Assembly (NCBI GenBank): GCA_964420285.1
Contig: CAYQTE010000017.1
Span: 1-64,000, forward strand
Direction of reading: 5' to 3'
Length of the DNA: 64,000 nt
Source: CAYQTE01 sp964420285
GTDB taxonomy: Bacteria > Planctomycetota > Phycisphaerae > Tepidisphaerales > Tepidisphaeraceae
This document shows, piece after piece, positions 35,334 to 46,283 of this stretch. The notes below the pieces were generated by a model. It was not told where the DNA came from. It saw only the letters and a program-made list of their open reading frames with translations, and ran no database searches. How positions within the stretch are numbered: the stretch's first letter is position 1; every line of letters begins with the position of its first letter. The position numbers were made by a program, and so were the translations under genes.

Positions 35334-36341
35334 CTACTCCGGCCCATCCACCGGATTCGGCCCGGCCTGATCGATGTCGCCCTCATCCGCCGCGCCGTCG
35401 AAATCCATCAGGAATTGGATCCGCTTCATCGCCTCATCCCCCAGCCGCTGACGCAGCATGGCGCGGGCCTTGCGTATCCCCGTGCGCCGGCTCACGTGCG
35501 TCAGCAGGATGTTCGCATTCCGCAGCCTGGGAAACAGTTCGACGAAATGATCGATGTGCAAATGCCGGCCGGCCTTGGCTTTGCTGCGGTGCTCGCCCTC
35601 GAAGAACGTGCATTCGGTGATGAGCACCTCGGCCGATTGAATGTCGGGATGATCGAAGACGGCCCCGGCCGTGGTGTCGCCCAGATACGCCACCAGCGGG
35701 ACTTCGATGCGGTATTGGATCTGCACGCCGCTCTTGCGCAGGGCGGCCAGTTCGGGGCCGGGCGTGCCGATGTATTCGGGTTTGAGCTTGTCGCGTTGCG
35801 AGATCAGGACGAATCCGAGGCTGGCCAGGCCGTGATGCGTGGCGACGGCCCGGATGGCGAAATCGCGGCGGACTTCGTGGACGTCGCCGGGGTTCATGGG
35901 AACCAGCGTATACGGTGTCGCCTGGCGCTCGATGTCGCGCCAGGTGCGGAGCATCTGATCGACATACGGGCTCAGCGACCGCGGCAACAGCACCGTGCCC
36001 GCCTTGACGCCCTGGAAATACCGCTGCGACAGGTAATACGGCAGCCCCGCCAGATGATCCATGTGGCCGTGCGTAATGCAGCAGATATCGCTGGTGAGGG
36101 CAAAGAAAGGACACCTGCCGATATCGAAGCAGACGTTCAGTTCCGGCACCTGCACGACGGTTTCCTCGCCGGCGACGCTGTACCCGACCACGTGGATATG
36201 GCCGTAGGGGATCTTGGCGAATCGCTGGGAGAGGAACGACCGGCGGGGAGGCGATGCGGGATCGGGGGTCTTGGCCGGCGCGGCGGATTTGCCGGCGGCA
36301 GGATCGGGCGGCCGTGGCGATGGATCTTTGGGGACTGGCAT
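35334..36341 (-). CDS. Metallo-beta-lactamase fold hydrolase (RNase Z-like)
   Basis: A 335-aa MBL-fold protein. A Pro/Ala/Lys-rich N-terminal ~30 residues precede the domain. The metal motif THGHMDHLAG is present, with later ligands in THHGLAS, AYLGDTTAGAV (Asp) and HLHIDHFVEL. The AYLGDT block is characteristic of the RNase Z/ElaC branch, which cleaves tRNA 3' trailers. It resembles longer planctomycete and plant-type 'RNase Z-like' proteins rather than canonical ElaC. The start ATG 36341 is preferred to a TTG 48 bases upstream. Confidence 0.85.
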   Translation of the reverse strand: MPVPKDPSPRPPDPAAGKSAAPAKTPDPASPPRRSFLSQRFAKIPYGHIHVVGYSVAGEETVVQVPELNVCFDIGRCPFFALTSDICCITHGHMDHLAGLPYYLSQRYFQGVKAGTVLLPRSLSPYVDQMLRTWRDIERQATPYTLVPMNPGDVHEVRRDFAIRAVATHHGLASLGFVLISQRDKLKPEYIGTPGPELAALRKSGVQIQYRIEVPLVAYLGDTTAGAVFDHPDIQSAEVLITECTFFEGEHRSKAKAGRHLHIDHFVELFPRLRNANILLTHVSRRTGIRKARAMLRQRLGDEAMKRIQFLMDFDGAADEGDIDQAGPNPVDGPE

Positions 36342-37134
36342 GGCTGGGTGGGGAAAATGGCGGGCGATGCCCGGTCTACAAGACTCCAATCGGCCGCACT
36401 GTCGCCGGCCGCACGCGATTCCTCAACAACATATCCTCGGCAAACGGCATTTGGCCATCCTACAGCGCCGCGTCTCCAGAACATATCGCCCGCCGGTGCG
36501 TAGGGCCAAAAGGAGTGTAACGCGATCGGCGGCCTTCCCTTTCCCCCTGCCCGTGTATTGAAGCCTTGGGCTACGGCGTCCAGAGGGGGTGACAGAATGT
36601 GACACTTTCCGCGTTTTTGTCACCCTGCACGCCCGCGAAAAAATCCCCCGCGGCGGCGAAAAACAGCGCCGACACGGTCGTTATCGGCTTGGCTCCCGCA
36701 ATTGCCCACGCCGCGTCGCCCTGTATCCTATCGAAGGGTCGTGTCCCGTTTAATTGCTTGGCAAGAAGATGACATTGCGCGCGAAAGCTGGCTCCGGCCC
36801 GGTCTCGTGGCCCCTGCGACGCCGCACCGCTGAGTTGCGACTTCATTTTGAACCTCTTGCCGCCGCAGGAATTAGCGCAAACGTATCATTATCGACACAA
36901 ACGTTTAACAAATCATAGTTCAACTGAGAGGGGGCTTGGGTCTATCAACCGACACATCGGGTTCTCGGTTGCCCCGGCCGATTGCGGGGACACTTGGCGC
37001 TTGCTCGCCAATTCTCGGGCGGATTTTCCATCGCACCACGCGACGACGCGGGTATCGGTCGTTTCCGGCCGGAGTTCCCAACGGCCATGGGCCGGATCAA
37101 GAGTGTCGGGAGTCACGGCGGAAGGAATCATTCC
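36342..37134. other. Gene-poor spacer with a truncated repeat
   Basis: Nothing in these 793 bases looks like a credible gene on either strand. At 36520-36537 the sequence AACGCGATCGGCGGCCTT exactly repeats 10604-10621, and about 35 further bases resemble the start of that repeat before similarity stops at the word GTGTATTGAAGCC. The remainder is unremarkable, and no terminator or RNA gene was recognised. Confidence 0.5.
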
Positions 37135-37836
37135 ATGAAACGACTGGCATTTCTGGCAATTCTGGCGGTTGTCATCTCCGGTTGCGGAAAGTCCAACACC
37201 GACAATACCTCGTCGAATAAGGGCGCCACGCCGGATGGTGCCTCCACCCGACCGACCGATGAAAAGGTGCTTTACCGAAAGCCGCTGGGCGACGGCCGCG
37301 AACTTGTCGTGCTTCAGAGCGCCGTGGTCCCGCCCGCGGGACTTAAAGACATGCTGTCGCTAAGCACGCCCGGCGGCGGCACATTCTACACGGCCGGATT
37401 TTGCTCCGTGGACGTTGAGCTTCGTTCGGCATCCAATCCCACGTTGCGACTTTGGTCGCGTCCATACGAACTCACCTCTCCAGCGGCATATGAAAAATTC
37501 GAGGTGCTCGACCTGGTAGTTCTGCCCAACCAAGTAGTGCTGGCACTATCGGTAGCTGCATCGTCCAACCCCGTAGCTGCGTCGTCACCGACCATCGGCA
37601 TCGCACAGATTGGCTTGCTTACTCCAAGCCGCTATGCGGAGATTTGGCAGCCGTTCGCGACCCAGGCCGTCCCCAACCCACCGCCGCGCCTCGGCGCAAA
37701 ACTGATGTACGATGAGAAGCGTCAGATATTCGAGATCGACGCGACGCTGACAGTAGCGGGCGTCAGCGACCACTTTCCGCTCGAGCAGAAAGGCACGGAT
37801 TGGGAGTTCGTCCAAGTGAAAAATCCGAGGCCGTGA
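37135..37836 (+). CDS. Predicted lipoprotein, paralog of the next gene
   Basis: A 233-aa protein with a lipoprotein signal (MKRLAFLAILAVVISGCGKS; lipidated Cys17). The mature part contains DEKVLYRKPLGDGRELVVL and a C-terminal DYHFPL/KGTDWEFVQV-like strand pair. The same phrases occur in the next gene (DVLYRKPQPDGSELAVV; SDEEWKFVKV), so the two are diverged tandem paralogs. SD GGAAGGAAT precedes the start. Planctomycete-specific by impression; no function known. Confidence 0.75.
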   Translation: MKRLAFLAILAVVISGCGKSNTDNTSSNKGATPDGASTRPTDEKVLYRKPLGDGRELVVLQSAVVPPAGLKDMLSLSTPGGGTFYTAGFCSVDVELRSASNPTLRLWSRPYELTSPAAYEKFEVLDLVVLPNQVVLALSVAASSNPVAASSPTIGIAQIGLLTPSRYAEIWQPFATQAVPNPPPRLGAKLMYDEKRQIFEIDATLTVAGVSDHFPLEQKGTDWEFVQVKNPRP

Positions 37837-37904
37837 ACCTCTTTCGCATCCTGGCTCAGAGTGTCCTGTCTAACTGGACACTATCCTAAATATTGGAGTG
37901 AACC

Positions 37905-38573
37905 ATGTCATTTTCGCGCATTTCGCCGGCTTTTTTCATGCTCATTGCCGTGCTGACTATAGAGGGCGCACAAGCCCAGCAGCCGGTTGAGGACGTGCTT
38001 TACCGCAAGCCGCAGCCGGATGGCAGCGAACTTGCGGTCGTGTGTGGCCCGATCCGTACATCGCCAGAGTTAACGCGTTTGCTGGGCAATCGCGGGTCGG
38101 CGGTTCGAGAGGTTTCGCTGGAATTACACGCCAAGCAAGGCGAACCTGTTCGGCTCTGGTCGCAGACGGAACTCTGCGATCAATCATCTGGGCACATTTG
38201 GTTTGAGGTGATGGACATGGCCGTCTTGAGAGACCGCGTTCTACTCGCCACGCGACAGGGAGTGGGGCCAATAGCGCTTCACGAGGTCAATTTCGGCGCC
38301 CCGAACCTTTGCGACGTATTGATCTCCCCGGATTCGGGATGGTCGATGGTCCAAGCCGAACTTCAACTCCCTGGCGACGAGTGGCCCAAGGCCAGTTTCA
38401 AGTACGACGAAAAAGCCCGTCAAATCGACGTGGAGATCGTGGATGTCTTCAGGGATAAAATGCAGCGGACGACCTTGCGAACAAGCGATGAGGAGTGGAA
38501 ATTCGTCAAGGTCGCGCAGGTAATTGAAAACGCACCAGCGACCAAGCCGGCAACCGCACCCAGTGGGAACTGA
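37905..38573 (+). CDS. Secreted protein, paralog of the preceding lipoprotein
   Basis: This 222-aa protein has a Sec signal peptide (ending EGAQAQ) instead of a lipobox. It shares with its neighbour the opening VLYRKPxxDGxEL and the middle LRLWS/VRLWSQ, MYDEKxRQI-like and EW-x-FVxV segments. Between the genes, at 37860-37882, the arms AGTGTCC and GGACACT form a small stem. The C-terminus is an Ala/Pro/Thr tail (APATKPATAPSGN). Function unknown. Confidence 0.75.
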   Translation: MSFSRISPAFFMLIAVLTIEGAQAQQPVEDVLYRKPQPDGSELAVVCGPIRTSPELTRLLGNRGSAVREVSLELHAKQGEPVRLWSQTELCDQSSGHIWFEVMDMAVLRDRVLLATRQGVGPIALHEVNFGAPNLCDVLISPDSGWSMVQAELQLPGDEWPKASFKYDEKARQIDVEIVDVFRDKMQRTTLRTSDEEWKFVKVAQVIENAPATKPATAPSGN

Positions 38574-38889
38574 AGGGCCGCGACCCTCCATCAAAATAAT
38601 TGGCGCCGTGCGCAACTGACGTTCGCCAATTCACGCCGCCTCGCGCATCCTCGATCCGGCGGCGTATGGCTGCCGGACGGGTCGCGTTCCTTCCGGTCCG
38701 TCTGCGCCTGCCCGGGCGCTGGGCGCGATGCCCGGCGCCACCGCGATCATACCACATTCCCGGTGCCGCGTTACCTCCAGTGATTTACGGCGTGTTCACC
38801 GTCGGTTACCAAACGGGAGCCATGCTGATGGCGGAATTGTAACAGGGCCCGCGCCCATTTGTCCGCAAGAATTCAATCGTACCCGATGC
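38574..38889. other. Intergenic stretch, nothing recognised
   Basis: The 316 bases between two convergent genes hold only short open frames without start signals. No hairpin followed by a T-run was found, so no terminator is called. Confidence 0.45.
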
Positions 38890-39777
38890 TCACGACGCCG
38901 CGCCCTCAACGCTCACCGCCCCACGCGCAAACGCGCCCAGTTCGACCATGGTTTGCATGATATGCACGTTCTTGGTCGGCCGGATCGCCAGCGATTCGAT
39001 GCCGCTGCCTCCGACAACCAGTTTGATTCCCAGCGTCCCCAGCCGGCCGGCCAGGTCATTGACCTCCCGCAGCAGTTTGGCCCGGTCCGCCACCGACTTG
39101 ACCGACAGCCAGACAACGGCGGCCTTGTTCTCCTCGGCCGCGTTGGCCAGCAGCTCCAGCGGGGTTTCGGGGCCGAAGTTTACATCGCGATAACCGGACT
39201 CGGCCAGAACGCACCCGGCCATCATGGACGGCAGGAGATAAGGATCGCCATCGGGCGCACCGCCCAGGGCAACCGGCGCGCTGGCGGCCGGCTCGCCGAT
39301 CATCTGCCGCAAGACGCCCAGCGCGTGCAGGCAGATCGTGGTGGCCCGGTGCTCGATCAGGATTCCGCGCACATCCTCGCGCCAAAGTTCGCCGATCCTC
39401 TGCATGGCGCTGCGAACGGCTCCGTCGCAGATGGAAGGCACGCTGACGCCGCTCAGAAACAGCCCCGACATACATCCCGTCGCCGTTTTCGTGTCTCCCG
39501 TGCGCAGTGCCTCGTAAAAGCGATTCTCAAGCGAGCGCTCACCGAGCGGTTCGCCGGCCGGGGTTGAGGGGAGGTCGGGCAGGCCGAGCAAATCGGGTCG
39601 GACGACGGTGGCCTTGGACTGGCGGACGAACCGGATGGCCTCGGAGAGCGCGATTCGCCGGTGGCCGCCGACGGTTCGGGCGGTGCGAATCGCGCCGCTG
39701 TTGGTCCATCGCCGCATCGAACTGGGGCTGGCCCCGATCGCTTCGCCCAGTTCCTTGGTTGTGAGTAGTTTTTCCAT
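38890..39777 (-). CDS. MerR-type HTH regulator with B12-binding-like domain (CarH relative)
   Basis: A 295-aa regulator: N-terminal MerR/excisionase HTH (residues 3-55, LTTKELGEAIGASPSSMRRW), a helical bundle, and a C-terminal Rossmann-like B12-binding fold. The helical bundle retains the adenosyl-capping motif W-9x-EH (W132, E142, H143), as in CarH/LitR photoreceptors. The cobalamin lower-ligand His of the E/D-x-x-H-x-x-G site is replaced: the loop reads DGDPYLLPSMM, with Tyr180 where CarH has His. It is divergent from a fasciclin gene whose promoter carries tandem direct repeats. Light or B12 sensing is therefore uncertain. Confidence 0.8.
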   Translation of the reverse strand: MEKLLTTKELGEAIGASPSSMRRWTNSGAIRTARTVGGHRRIALSEAIRFVRQSKATVVRPDLLGLPDLPSTPAGEPLGERSLENRFYEALRTGDTKTATGCMSGLFLSGVSVPSICDGAVRSAMQRIGELWREDVRGILIEHRATTICLHALGVLRQMIGEPAASAPVALGGAPDGDPYLLPSMMAGCVLAESGYRDVNFGPETPLELLANAAEENKAAVVWLSVKSVADRAKLLREVNDLAGRLGTLGIKLVVGGSGIESLAIRPTKNVHIMQTMVELGAFARGAVSVEGAAS

Positions 39778-39894
39778 TATTGCCTGGCTGATTTGGATGA
39801 ATAATACAACCATCTCCGCGATTTGTCGAACGGCGTTATCACTATTTTTCTCATGCACTTAAGCGAGTAACGGGAGAAATTCTGATTTTCCTGT

Positions 39895-39954
39895 TTGACT
39901 TTTGATCGGTCGCTTCTATGCTTGTGACTGAATTGGCTGAATTAACTGAATTGG
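39895..39954 (+). promoter_or_regulatory. Fasciclin promoter with three 9-bp direct repeats
   Basis: TTGACT (39895-39900), a 16-base spacer and TATGCT (39917-39922) form a promoter facing the fasciclin gene. Directly after it, CTGAATTGG (39928-39936), CTGAATTAA (39937-39945) and CTGAATTGG (39946-39954) are head-to-tail. CarH-type repressors bind direct repeats over promoters, and such a regulator gene is divergent here. This is a candidate operator. Confidence 0.55.
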
Positions 39955-40080
39955 ACGAATTCAGCAAAGAAGCCAAGAAACAATCTGGAGCGATCTGTTT
40001 CTGAGGCGTCACCGGCCGCGTGGCTGGGACGCCGGGAGCAAGGCTCCGGTCAATCGGTCGAAAGACCGGAAGGAATCGCC

Positions 40081-40608
40081 ATGATTCGCAGTCGTTTGTT
40101 GGTTGCGTCGTTGGTTGTGCTGGGCACGGTAGCTGGCCTGGCCTGTATGACCTTCTCCCGCGCGGTCGCCGATACGACCATGGGTGATGCCGCCCCGCAG
40201 CCCAAGGACATCGTGGACACTGCGGTTGGGGCTGGTCAGTTCAAGACACTGGCAACCGCCCTGACCGCCGCGGGATTGGTTGACACTCTCAAGGGCGCCG
40301 GGCCGTTCACCGTCTTTGCCCCGACGGATGCGGCCTTCGCCAAGCTCCCTGACGGCACCGTCGCCGATCTCCTCAAGCCGGAGAACAAGGCGAAACTCAC
40401 CGCGATCCTGACCTACCACGTCGTGGCCGGTAAGGACATGGCCAAGGACATTACCGGCATGAGCTCGGTCAAAACCGTCAACGGCAAGGAACTATCCATC
40501 AAGGTGGTGGATGGAAAGGTGATGGTCGGCGATGCCACCGTGACCACCGCCGATATACAGGCCTCCAACGGCGTTATCCATGTGATCGACACCGTGCTGC
40601 TGCCGTGA
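40081..40608 (+). CDS. Secreted fasciclin (FAS1) domain protein
   Basis: A 175-aa protein with a signal peptide (residues 1-30, ending SRAVAD) and a single FAS1 domain. FAS1 hallmarks are FKTLATALTAAGLVDTLKGA, GPFTVFAPTDAAFAKLP, the H-box ILTYHVVAGK and the final GVIHVIDTVLLP. Such proteins are involved in adhesion or act as secreted surface factors. The gene is followed by a strong intrinsic terminator, so it is monocistronic. The upstream promoter and repeats suggest regulation by the divergent MerR/B12-type protein. Confidence 0.93.
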   Translation: MIRSRLLVASLVVLGTVAGLACMTFSRAVADTTMGDAAPQPKDIVDTAVGAGQFKTLATALTAAGLVDTLKGAGPFTVFAPTDAAFAKLPDGTVADLLKPENKAKLTAILTYHVVAGKDMAKDITGMSSVKTVNGKELSIKVVDGKVMVGDATVTTADIQASNGVIHVIDTVLLP

Positions 40609-40633
40609 GTTTGATGCATTCCCAAAAGCTGCC

Positions 40634-40669
40634 GGGTCGGACGTTGCAACACGGCGTCCGACCCTTTTT
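40634..40669 (+). terminator. Intrinsic terminator after the fasciclin gene
   Basis: GGGTCGGACG (40634-40643) pairs perfectly with CGTCCGACCC (40655-40664) across an 11-base loop. TTTTT follows at 40665-40669. This is a canonical rho-independent terminator 26 bases after the stop codon. Confidence 0.88.
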
Positions 40670-40838
40670 CATTTCGACAGGTCGATTCGAGTATGTAATT
40701 GGAAGAGCAATGCCGGCACTTGGCAATTTCATGCAATTTTCCAGATTTCAGCCCGCCCCGCAACGCATTATAATCCCTCCGCGCCGGGCAGGAGCCCGGC
40801 CGATAAAGCGCGGCGAGTTTGCGGCCGATGGTTGCGAT

Positions 40839-42044
40839 ATGGCAACGGGTCTGATCGCTCCATCGCGCGTGTGCCGGCCGGAAACACCGGCCCCAACTGA
40901 ATTCGATCCCATGATCGATTGCCCGGATATGGAAACGCTGTTGCAGCCCGTCATTCTGCCGACCAGTCGCGGCCCCGACCAGCGGGCGCTGCTCCTGTAC
41001 ATCCTCCACAGCGGCAATCTCTACGGCACGGAACGCATGGCCCTCAGTACCGCCATCGGCCTGCGCGAACAGTTCCGCACCATTCTTTTCGCGCCGCCCG
41101 GAGCGGCACTCACCCAGGCGGCCGAGTCCGGCCTGGAAACCCGCAGCTTCAAGAGCCGCTGGCAGCTCGCCCGCGGCGTCCGTGAGTTTCTACGACTGCG
41201 AAGACCGGTCACATTCGCCTGCACCTCGCTCACCCAGTGGGCCGTGTGCGCATTGCTGCACACTCTTTACCGCGTGCCGTCACATCATGTGCAACTCGTG
41301 CATGGCGGGGCCGCCGGGTCGGGGGCGTATGGCCGCAAGAAATTCCTCAACTGGACCGGCGTGCAGTTCATCACGGTATCGGATTACGCGCGATCGCGGC
41401 TTGTCGAAGGCGGCGTGCCGGCCGATCGCGTGACTGTCATCCACAATTTTCTCCCTCCCGAGCGTATCGCCGCCGCGCCGCGCCGCGGGCCGTTCACTGA
41501 TACCGGCATTGGCAAAATCCTCGTCGTGTCGCGGCTGGACGACCTCAAGCGGCCGCATCTGCTGCTGGACGCTTTGGATGCCCGCCCCGAACTGGATGAA
41601 CTGGAAATCCGCATCATCGGCGCCGGGCCGGAATTCGATCGCATCCGCAATCGCTGTGCTCTGCGTCATCCCAACGTGCATCTGTACGGATTCAGCGACA
41701 ATGTCCCCGGCGACATGGCCCACAGCGATCTGCTGGTGCATACATGCCCGATCGAATCGTTCGGCCTGGTCGTGCTGGAAGCGATGGCCGCCGATCTTCC
41801 AGTGCTGGTTCCCGACGCCGGCGGCACGGGCCTGATCGTGCGCCACGGCCAGAACGGTTTCACCTTCGCGGCCGACAATGCGATTGATTTGGCCGATCGA
41901 CTGATCGAGCTGCGCCGGGCCAGTCCTGATCTGCTCAACGGTGTCGTCGCATCGGCCCGTCAAACGGTGATCGAGCGATATTCCGCCGCATCCGCCCTGG
42001 ATCAATACCGCCGGGCCTTTGCCCCACCGGCCCCGCGCGCGTAA
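40839..42044 (+). CDS. GT4-family glycosyltransferase
   Basis: This approximately 400-aa GT-B glycosyltransferase transfers a sugar from a nucleotide donor. The N-terminal acceptor domain includes LLLYILHSGNLYGTERMALS, the glycine-bearing loop of the family. The C-terminal donor domain carries ILVVSRLDDLKRPHLLLDAL and PIESFGLVVLEAMAADLPVL, the E-x7-E motif. The start is unclear: ATG 40839, 40911 and 40929 are all in frame without good ribosome sites, while a TATAAT box at 40769-40774 argues against any earlier start. The PIG-L deacetylase gene follows by 12 bp, so they probably build one glycan or glycolipid. Confidence 0.85.
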   Translation: MATGLIAPSRVCRPETPAPTEFDPMIDCPDMETLLQPVILPTSRGPDQRALLLYILHSGNLYGTERMALSTAIGLREQFRTILFAPPGAALTQAAESGLETRSFKSRWQLARGVREFLRLRRPVTFACTSLTQWAVCALLHTLYRVPSHHVQLVHGGAAGSGAYGRKKFLNWTGVQFITVSDYARSRLVEGGVPADRVTVIHNFLPPERIAAAPRRGPFTDTGIGKILVVSRLDDLKRPHLLLDALDARPELDELEIRIIGAGPEFDRIRNRCALRHPNVHLYGFSDNVPGDMAHSDLLVHTCPIESFGLVVLEAMAADLPVLVPDAGGTGLIVRHGQNGFTFAADNAIDLADRLIELRRASPDLLNGVVASARQTVIERYSAASALDQYRRAFAPPAPRA

Positions 42045-42056
42045 CATCGCCTTCGC

Positions 42057-42893
42057 GTGAAGAGCCCGATCAAATCCGCCGTTCGGTTTGCATACAGCCG
42101 GCTGATGCCGCGCCCGGTGCGCAGCACGCTGCATCTGTGGCTCTGCGATTGCTGGCCGGATGCCAAGCCCACCGAGATCACCGAATTCAATGCCGATGGC
42201 GTGCTGATCCTCGCCCCGCACATGGACGACGAGGTCATCGGCTGCGGCGGCGCCGCCCGCCGTCACGTGTTGGCCGGCGCGAGCGTCGCCGTCGTCTTCA
42301 TGACCGACGGCCAGTTCGGCGGATACGATCCGGACAATACGCTGGTGCAGCGGCGCAAGGATGAAAGCCGCCGGGCCGCGGAGATCATCGGGTTTTCCGA
42401 TTTGATCTTTCTCGACGCTCCCGATCTGGGGTTGCAGCCGACGATGCCCGTCGTCCAGCGACTGCGCGACATCATCGAGGACAAGAAGCCTCGCATCATC
42501 TATCTGCCGGCCCTGACCGATGCGCACATCGACCACTGGAACACCAATCGCGCCCTGCGCGCGGCGCTGTCGCGCCTGCCGCGCGAGGCGCTTCCCCGGC
42601 TCATTCGCGGTTACGAAGTCTGGTCGCCGCTGCCGGCCAATCGCCTGGTGGATATCGCCGCCTATCGCGAGCTCAAGAAACAGGCGATCGACGTTTTTGA
42701 ATCGCAGACCCGCATCGACGACTACGCCGCCGCGGTCCTGGGGCTCAACCAATACCGATCGATGATGTTTCATCACGGCAAGGGCTGTTGCGAAGCCTTT
42801 CTGGAAACCACGCCCGATGAGTTCATGCACCTGTGCGACATCGCCATCGCCCGCGGCGCGGCACGCGCTGCTCCGCCGGCTCCAGACGGATAG
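42057..42893 (+). CDS. PIG-L family N-acetylglucosaminyl deacetylase-like enzyme
   Basis: A 278-aa zinc-dependent deacetylase of the PIG-L/LmbE fold. The metal and catalytic motif is LILAPHMDDEVIGCGG (H-x-D-D-E), and the third ligand region is DAHIDHWNTNRALRAAL. Family members deacetylate GlcNAc-linked substrates (mycothiol, bacillithiol, GPI or polysaccharide precursors). Coupling to a glycosyltransferase gene suggests that it deacetylates the sugar that enzyme adds. It starts with GTG 42057, and no signal peptide is visible. Confidence 0.9.
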   Translation: MKSPIKSAVRFAYSRLMPRPVRSTLHLWLCDCWPDAKPTEITEFNADGVLILAPHMDDEVIGCGGAARRHVLAGASVAVVFMTDGQFGGYDPDNTLVQRRKDESRRAAEIIGFSDLIFLDAPDLGLQPTMPVVQRLRDIIEDKKPRIIYLPALTDAHIDHWNTNRALRAALSRLPREALPRLIRGYEVWSPLPANRLVDIAAYRELKKQAIDVFESQTRIDDYAAAVLGLNQYRSMMFHHGKGCCEAFLETTPDEFMHLCDIAIARGAARAAPPAPDG

Positions 42894-42929
42894 ACTGCCG
42901 GGTGCGTCGATTGGTACAGCCCGGATTTT

Positions 42930-43088
42930 TCACCGCGGAGACGCGGAGGACGCAGAGAAGGCCTATTAAGTTGGAGCTGAACGAACCTCAAGACGATTGG
43001 TCAAGCGCTGGTAGCGACCCGCCCGTAAATTTGCGCCTGGCAGATTTGCTTGTCCGAGCACTCAGCGTCCCCTGCGTCTCTGCGGTGA
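42930..43088. repeat. Imperfect 28-bp inverted repeat pair
   Basis: The left arm at 42930-42957 starts TCACCGCGGAGACGCGGAGG and the right arm is at 43061-43088. They match 24 of 28 bases as reverse complements, enclosing about 100 bases. The ACGCAGAG/CTCTGCG-like words recall a repeat seen in many environmental bacterial genomes. The element fills the gap between the PIG-L gene and the ABC-F gene. Confidence 0.65.
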
Positions 43089-43117
43089 ATTTTCTTAACC
43101 GTTAAGCAGAATCCCTC

Positions 43118-45073
<1,956 letters not shown>

Positions 45074-45168
45074 TCGTTCTCCCCGATTGCATTGGCGCCG
45101 GGGATGTGTTAGTATTTGCAAGATATATAGGAATTGCGGGCTCGGCGCGCCTGGGACGGGTGGTCGCT

Positions 45169-45762
45169 ATGGCGAACTGGTTTTACAGCAAAGGCGGTCA
45201 GCAGCACGGCCCGGTCAACTCGGTCGGCCTGAAGGAACTTGCGGATAGCGGCAGATTGCACCCGGACGATCTGGTTTGGAAGGAAGGCATGGCACAGTGG
45301 GGGAGGACATCGCACGTAGAGGGTCTTTTTGTTCCGTCGCCGGCCAAGCCTGCGGTCGACACGCCGAATGAAGCCGTGTCGCCGGCACCATTGCAGTATG
45401 AAACGCCCGCCCGGTTCCGCGGGTCGCCCGTCGGAACCAGCCGCCCGGCGATCGCCAGTCTGGCCTGCGCAGGGTTGATTCCAGTCATGTTCCTTTGCAC
45501 GCTGTATGGGTGGGTGGAATTTGGCCCTACTGGTAATCATACCGATCCGCCCATCTACATCATGGTCTTCGTCTCCCTCTTCTTCTGGCTGTTTGCGCAC
45601 ATTTTCGGAATCATCGGAATTCGCGACACCCGAGGTGGACAACGCGGCGGCCGGGGTTTGGCTATTGCCGGTCTTGTCCTTGCCACAATTTTTATGTTGA
45701 TCGCGAGCTTTCTCGTTGTTGCATTCTACTTCTTCGGCGGCTTGGCCGGGGTCAGAGGCTAG
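45169..45762 (+). CDS. GYF-domain membrane protein, tandem paralog 1
   Basis: This 197-aa protein has an N-terminal GYF_2-type domain (WFYSKGGQQHGPVNSVGLKE, DLVWKEGMAQW). A Pro-rich linker is followed by three or so membrane helices with an IFGIIGIRDT block typical of DUF4190. It is the first of three adjacent paralogs on the same strand and ends after the membrane domain, lacking the pseudopilin-like C-terminus of the third. The start is ATG 45169, preceded by GGGACGGGTGG. Confidence 0.8.
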   Translation: MANWFYSKGGQQHGPVNSVGLKELADSGRLHPDDLVWKEGMAQWGRTSHVEGLFVPSPAKPAVDTPNEAVSPAPLQYETPARFRGSPVGTSRPAIASLACAGLIPVMFLCTLYGWVEFGPTGNHTDPPIYIMVFVSLFFWLFAHIFGIIGIRDTRGGQRGGRGLAIAGLVLATIFMLIASFLVVAFYFFGGLAGVRG

Positions 45763-45887
45763 GCGCTCCCGGCCGACCCGGCGCAGCGAGGTGCAAACTC
45801 GATTCCATGCGCTCACCGGCGCACTCCGCCACCTTCCGGCGGAATATTTCACGCGTGAAACCGGGTTATGCGGACATCCAGAATCTA

Positions 45888-45916
45888 CCTCTGCGCCTTT
45901 GCGCCTCTGCGAGGGA
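45888..45916 (+). repeat. Single arm of the 29-bp repeat
   Basis: These 29 bases are identical to the left arm of the perfect hairpin at 2447-2475. Here no inverted partner follows, so this is a solo or truncated copy. It sits between GYF paralogs 1 and 2. Confidence 0.75.
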
Positions 45917-46016
45917 TATTCTTCTTTTCCCCCGATTGCATTGGCGCGCCGCCGTGATAGCATTCGCGGCACATTCACGCATTCTGGGTTCAGCGTTCAT
46001 GGGAAAGGTGGTCGCT

Positions 46017-46283
46017 ATGGCGGACTGGTTTTACGGCAGAGACGGCCAGCAGCAGGGTCCGGTCAGCTCGGCCGGGCTGAAACAACTGGCCGACAGCGGG
46101 CAATTGAGGCCGGACGATCTGGTCTGGCAAGAGGGCATGGCAAAGTGGGTCGCGGCGTCGCAGGTGAAAGGCCTGTTTGCTCCCCCAGCGGCGCCGGCGG
46201 CTGATGCGCCTCTGCCGATCGCCCCACCCTATAGCCCGCCGGCTGTGCCGCTAATGCAAGGTGGCGCGATTTCCCCTTCGTAA
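46017..46283 (+). pseudogene. GYF-domain protein, paralog 2, N-terminal part before an in-frame stop
   Basis: This 88-aa fragment has a complete GYF domain (WFYGRDGQQQGPVSSAGLKQ, DLVWQEGMAKW) and the start of the linker. It ends at TAA 46281-46283. The next codon is ATG in the same frame, and translation of 46284-46922 continues the family architecture, so one nonsense codon splits a gene whose intact paralog is at 46949-47866. AAGGTGG lies five bases before ATG 46017. It could be a pseudogene or two separately translated proteins. Confidence 0.75.

Noticed and set aside
36571..36846. 91-residue leftward frame
   Set aside because: No ribosome site or motif and a low-information composition. 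It lies in repeat-bearing intergenic sequence.
41280..42830. 516-residue leftward open frame
   Set aside because: It is antisense to the glycosyltransferase and PIG-L genes, both of which carry clear motifs.
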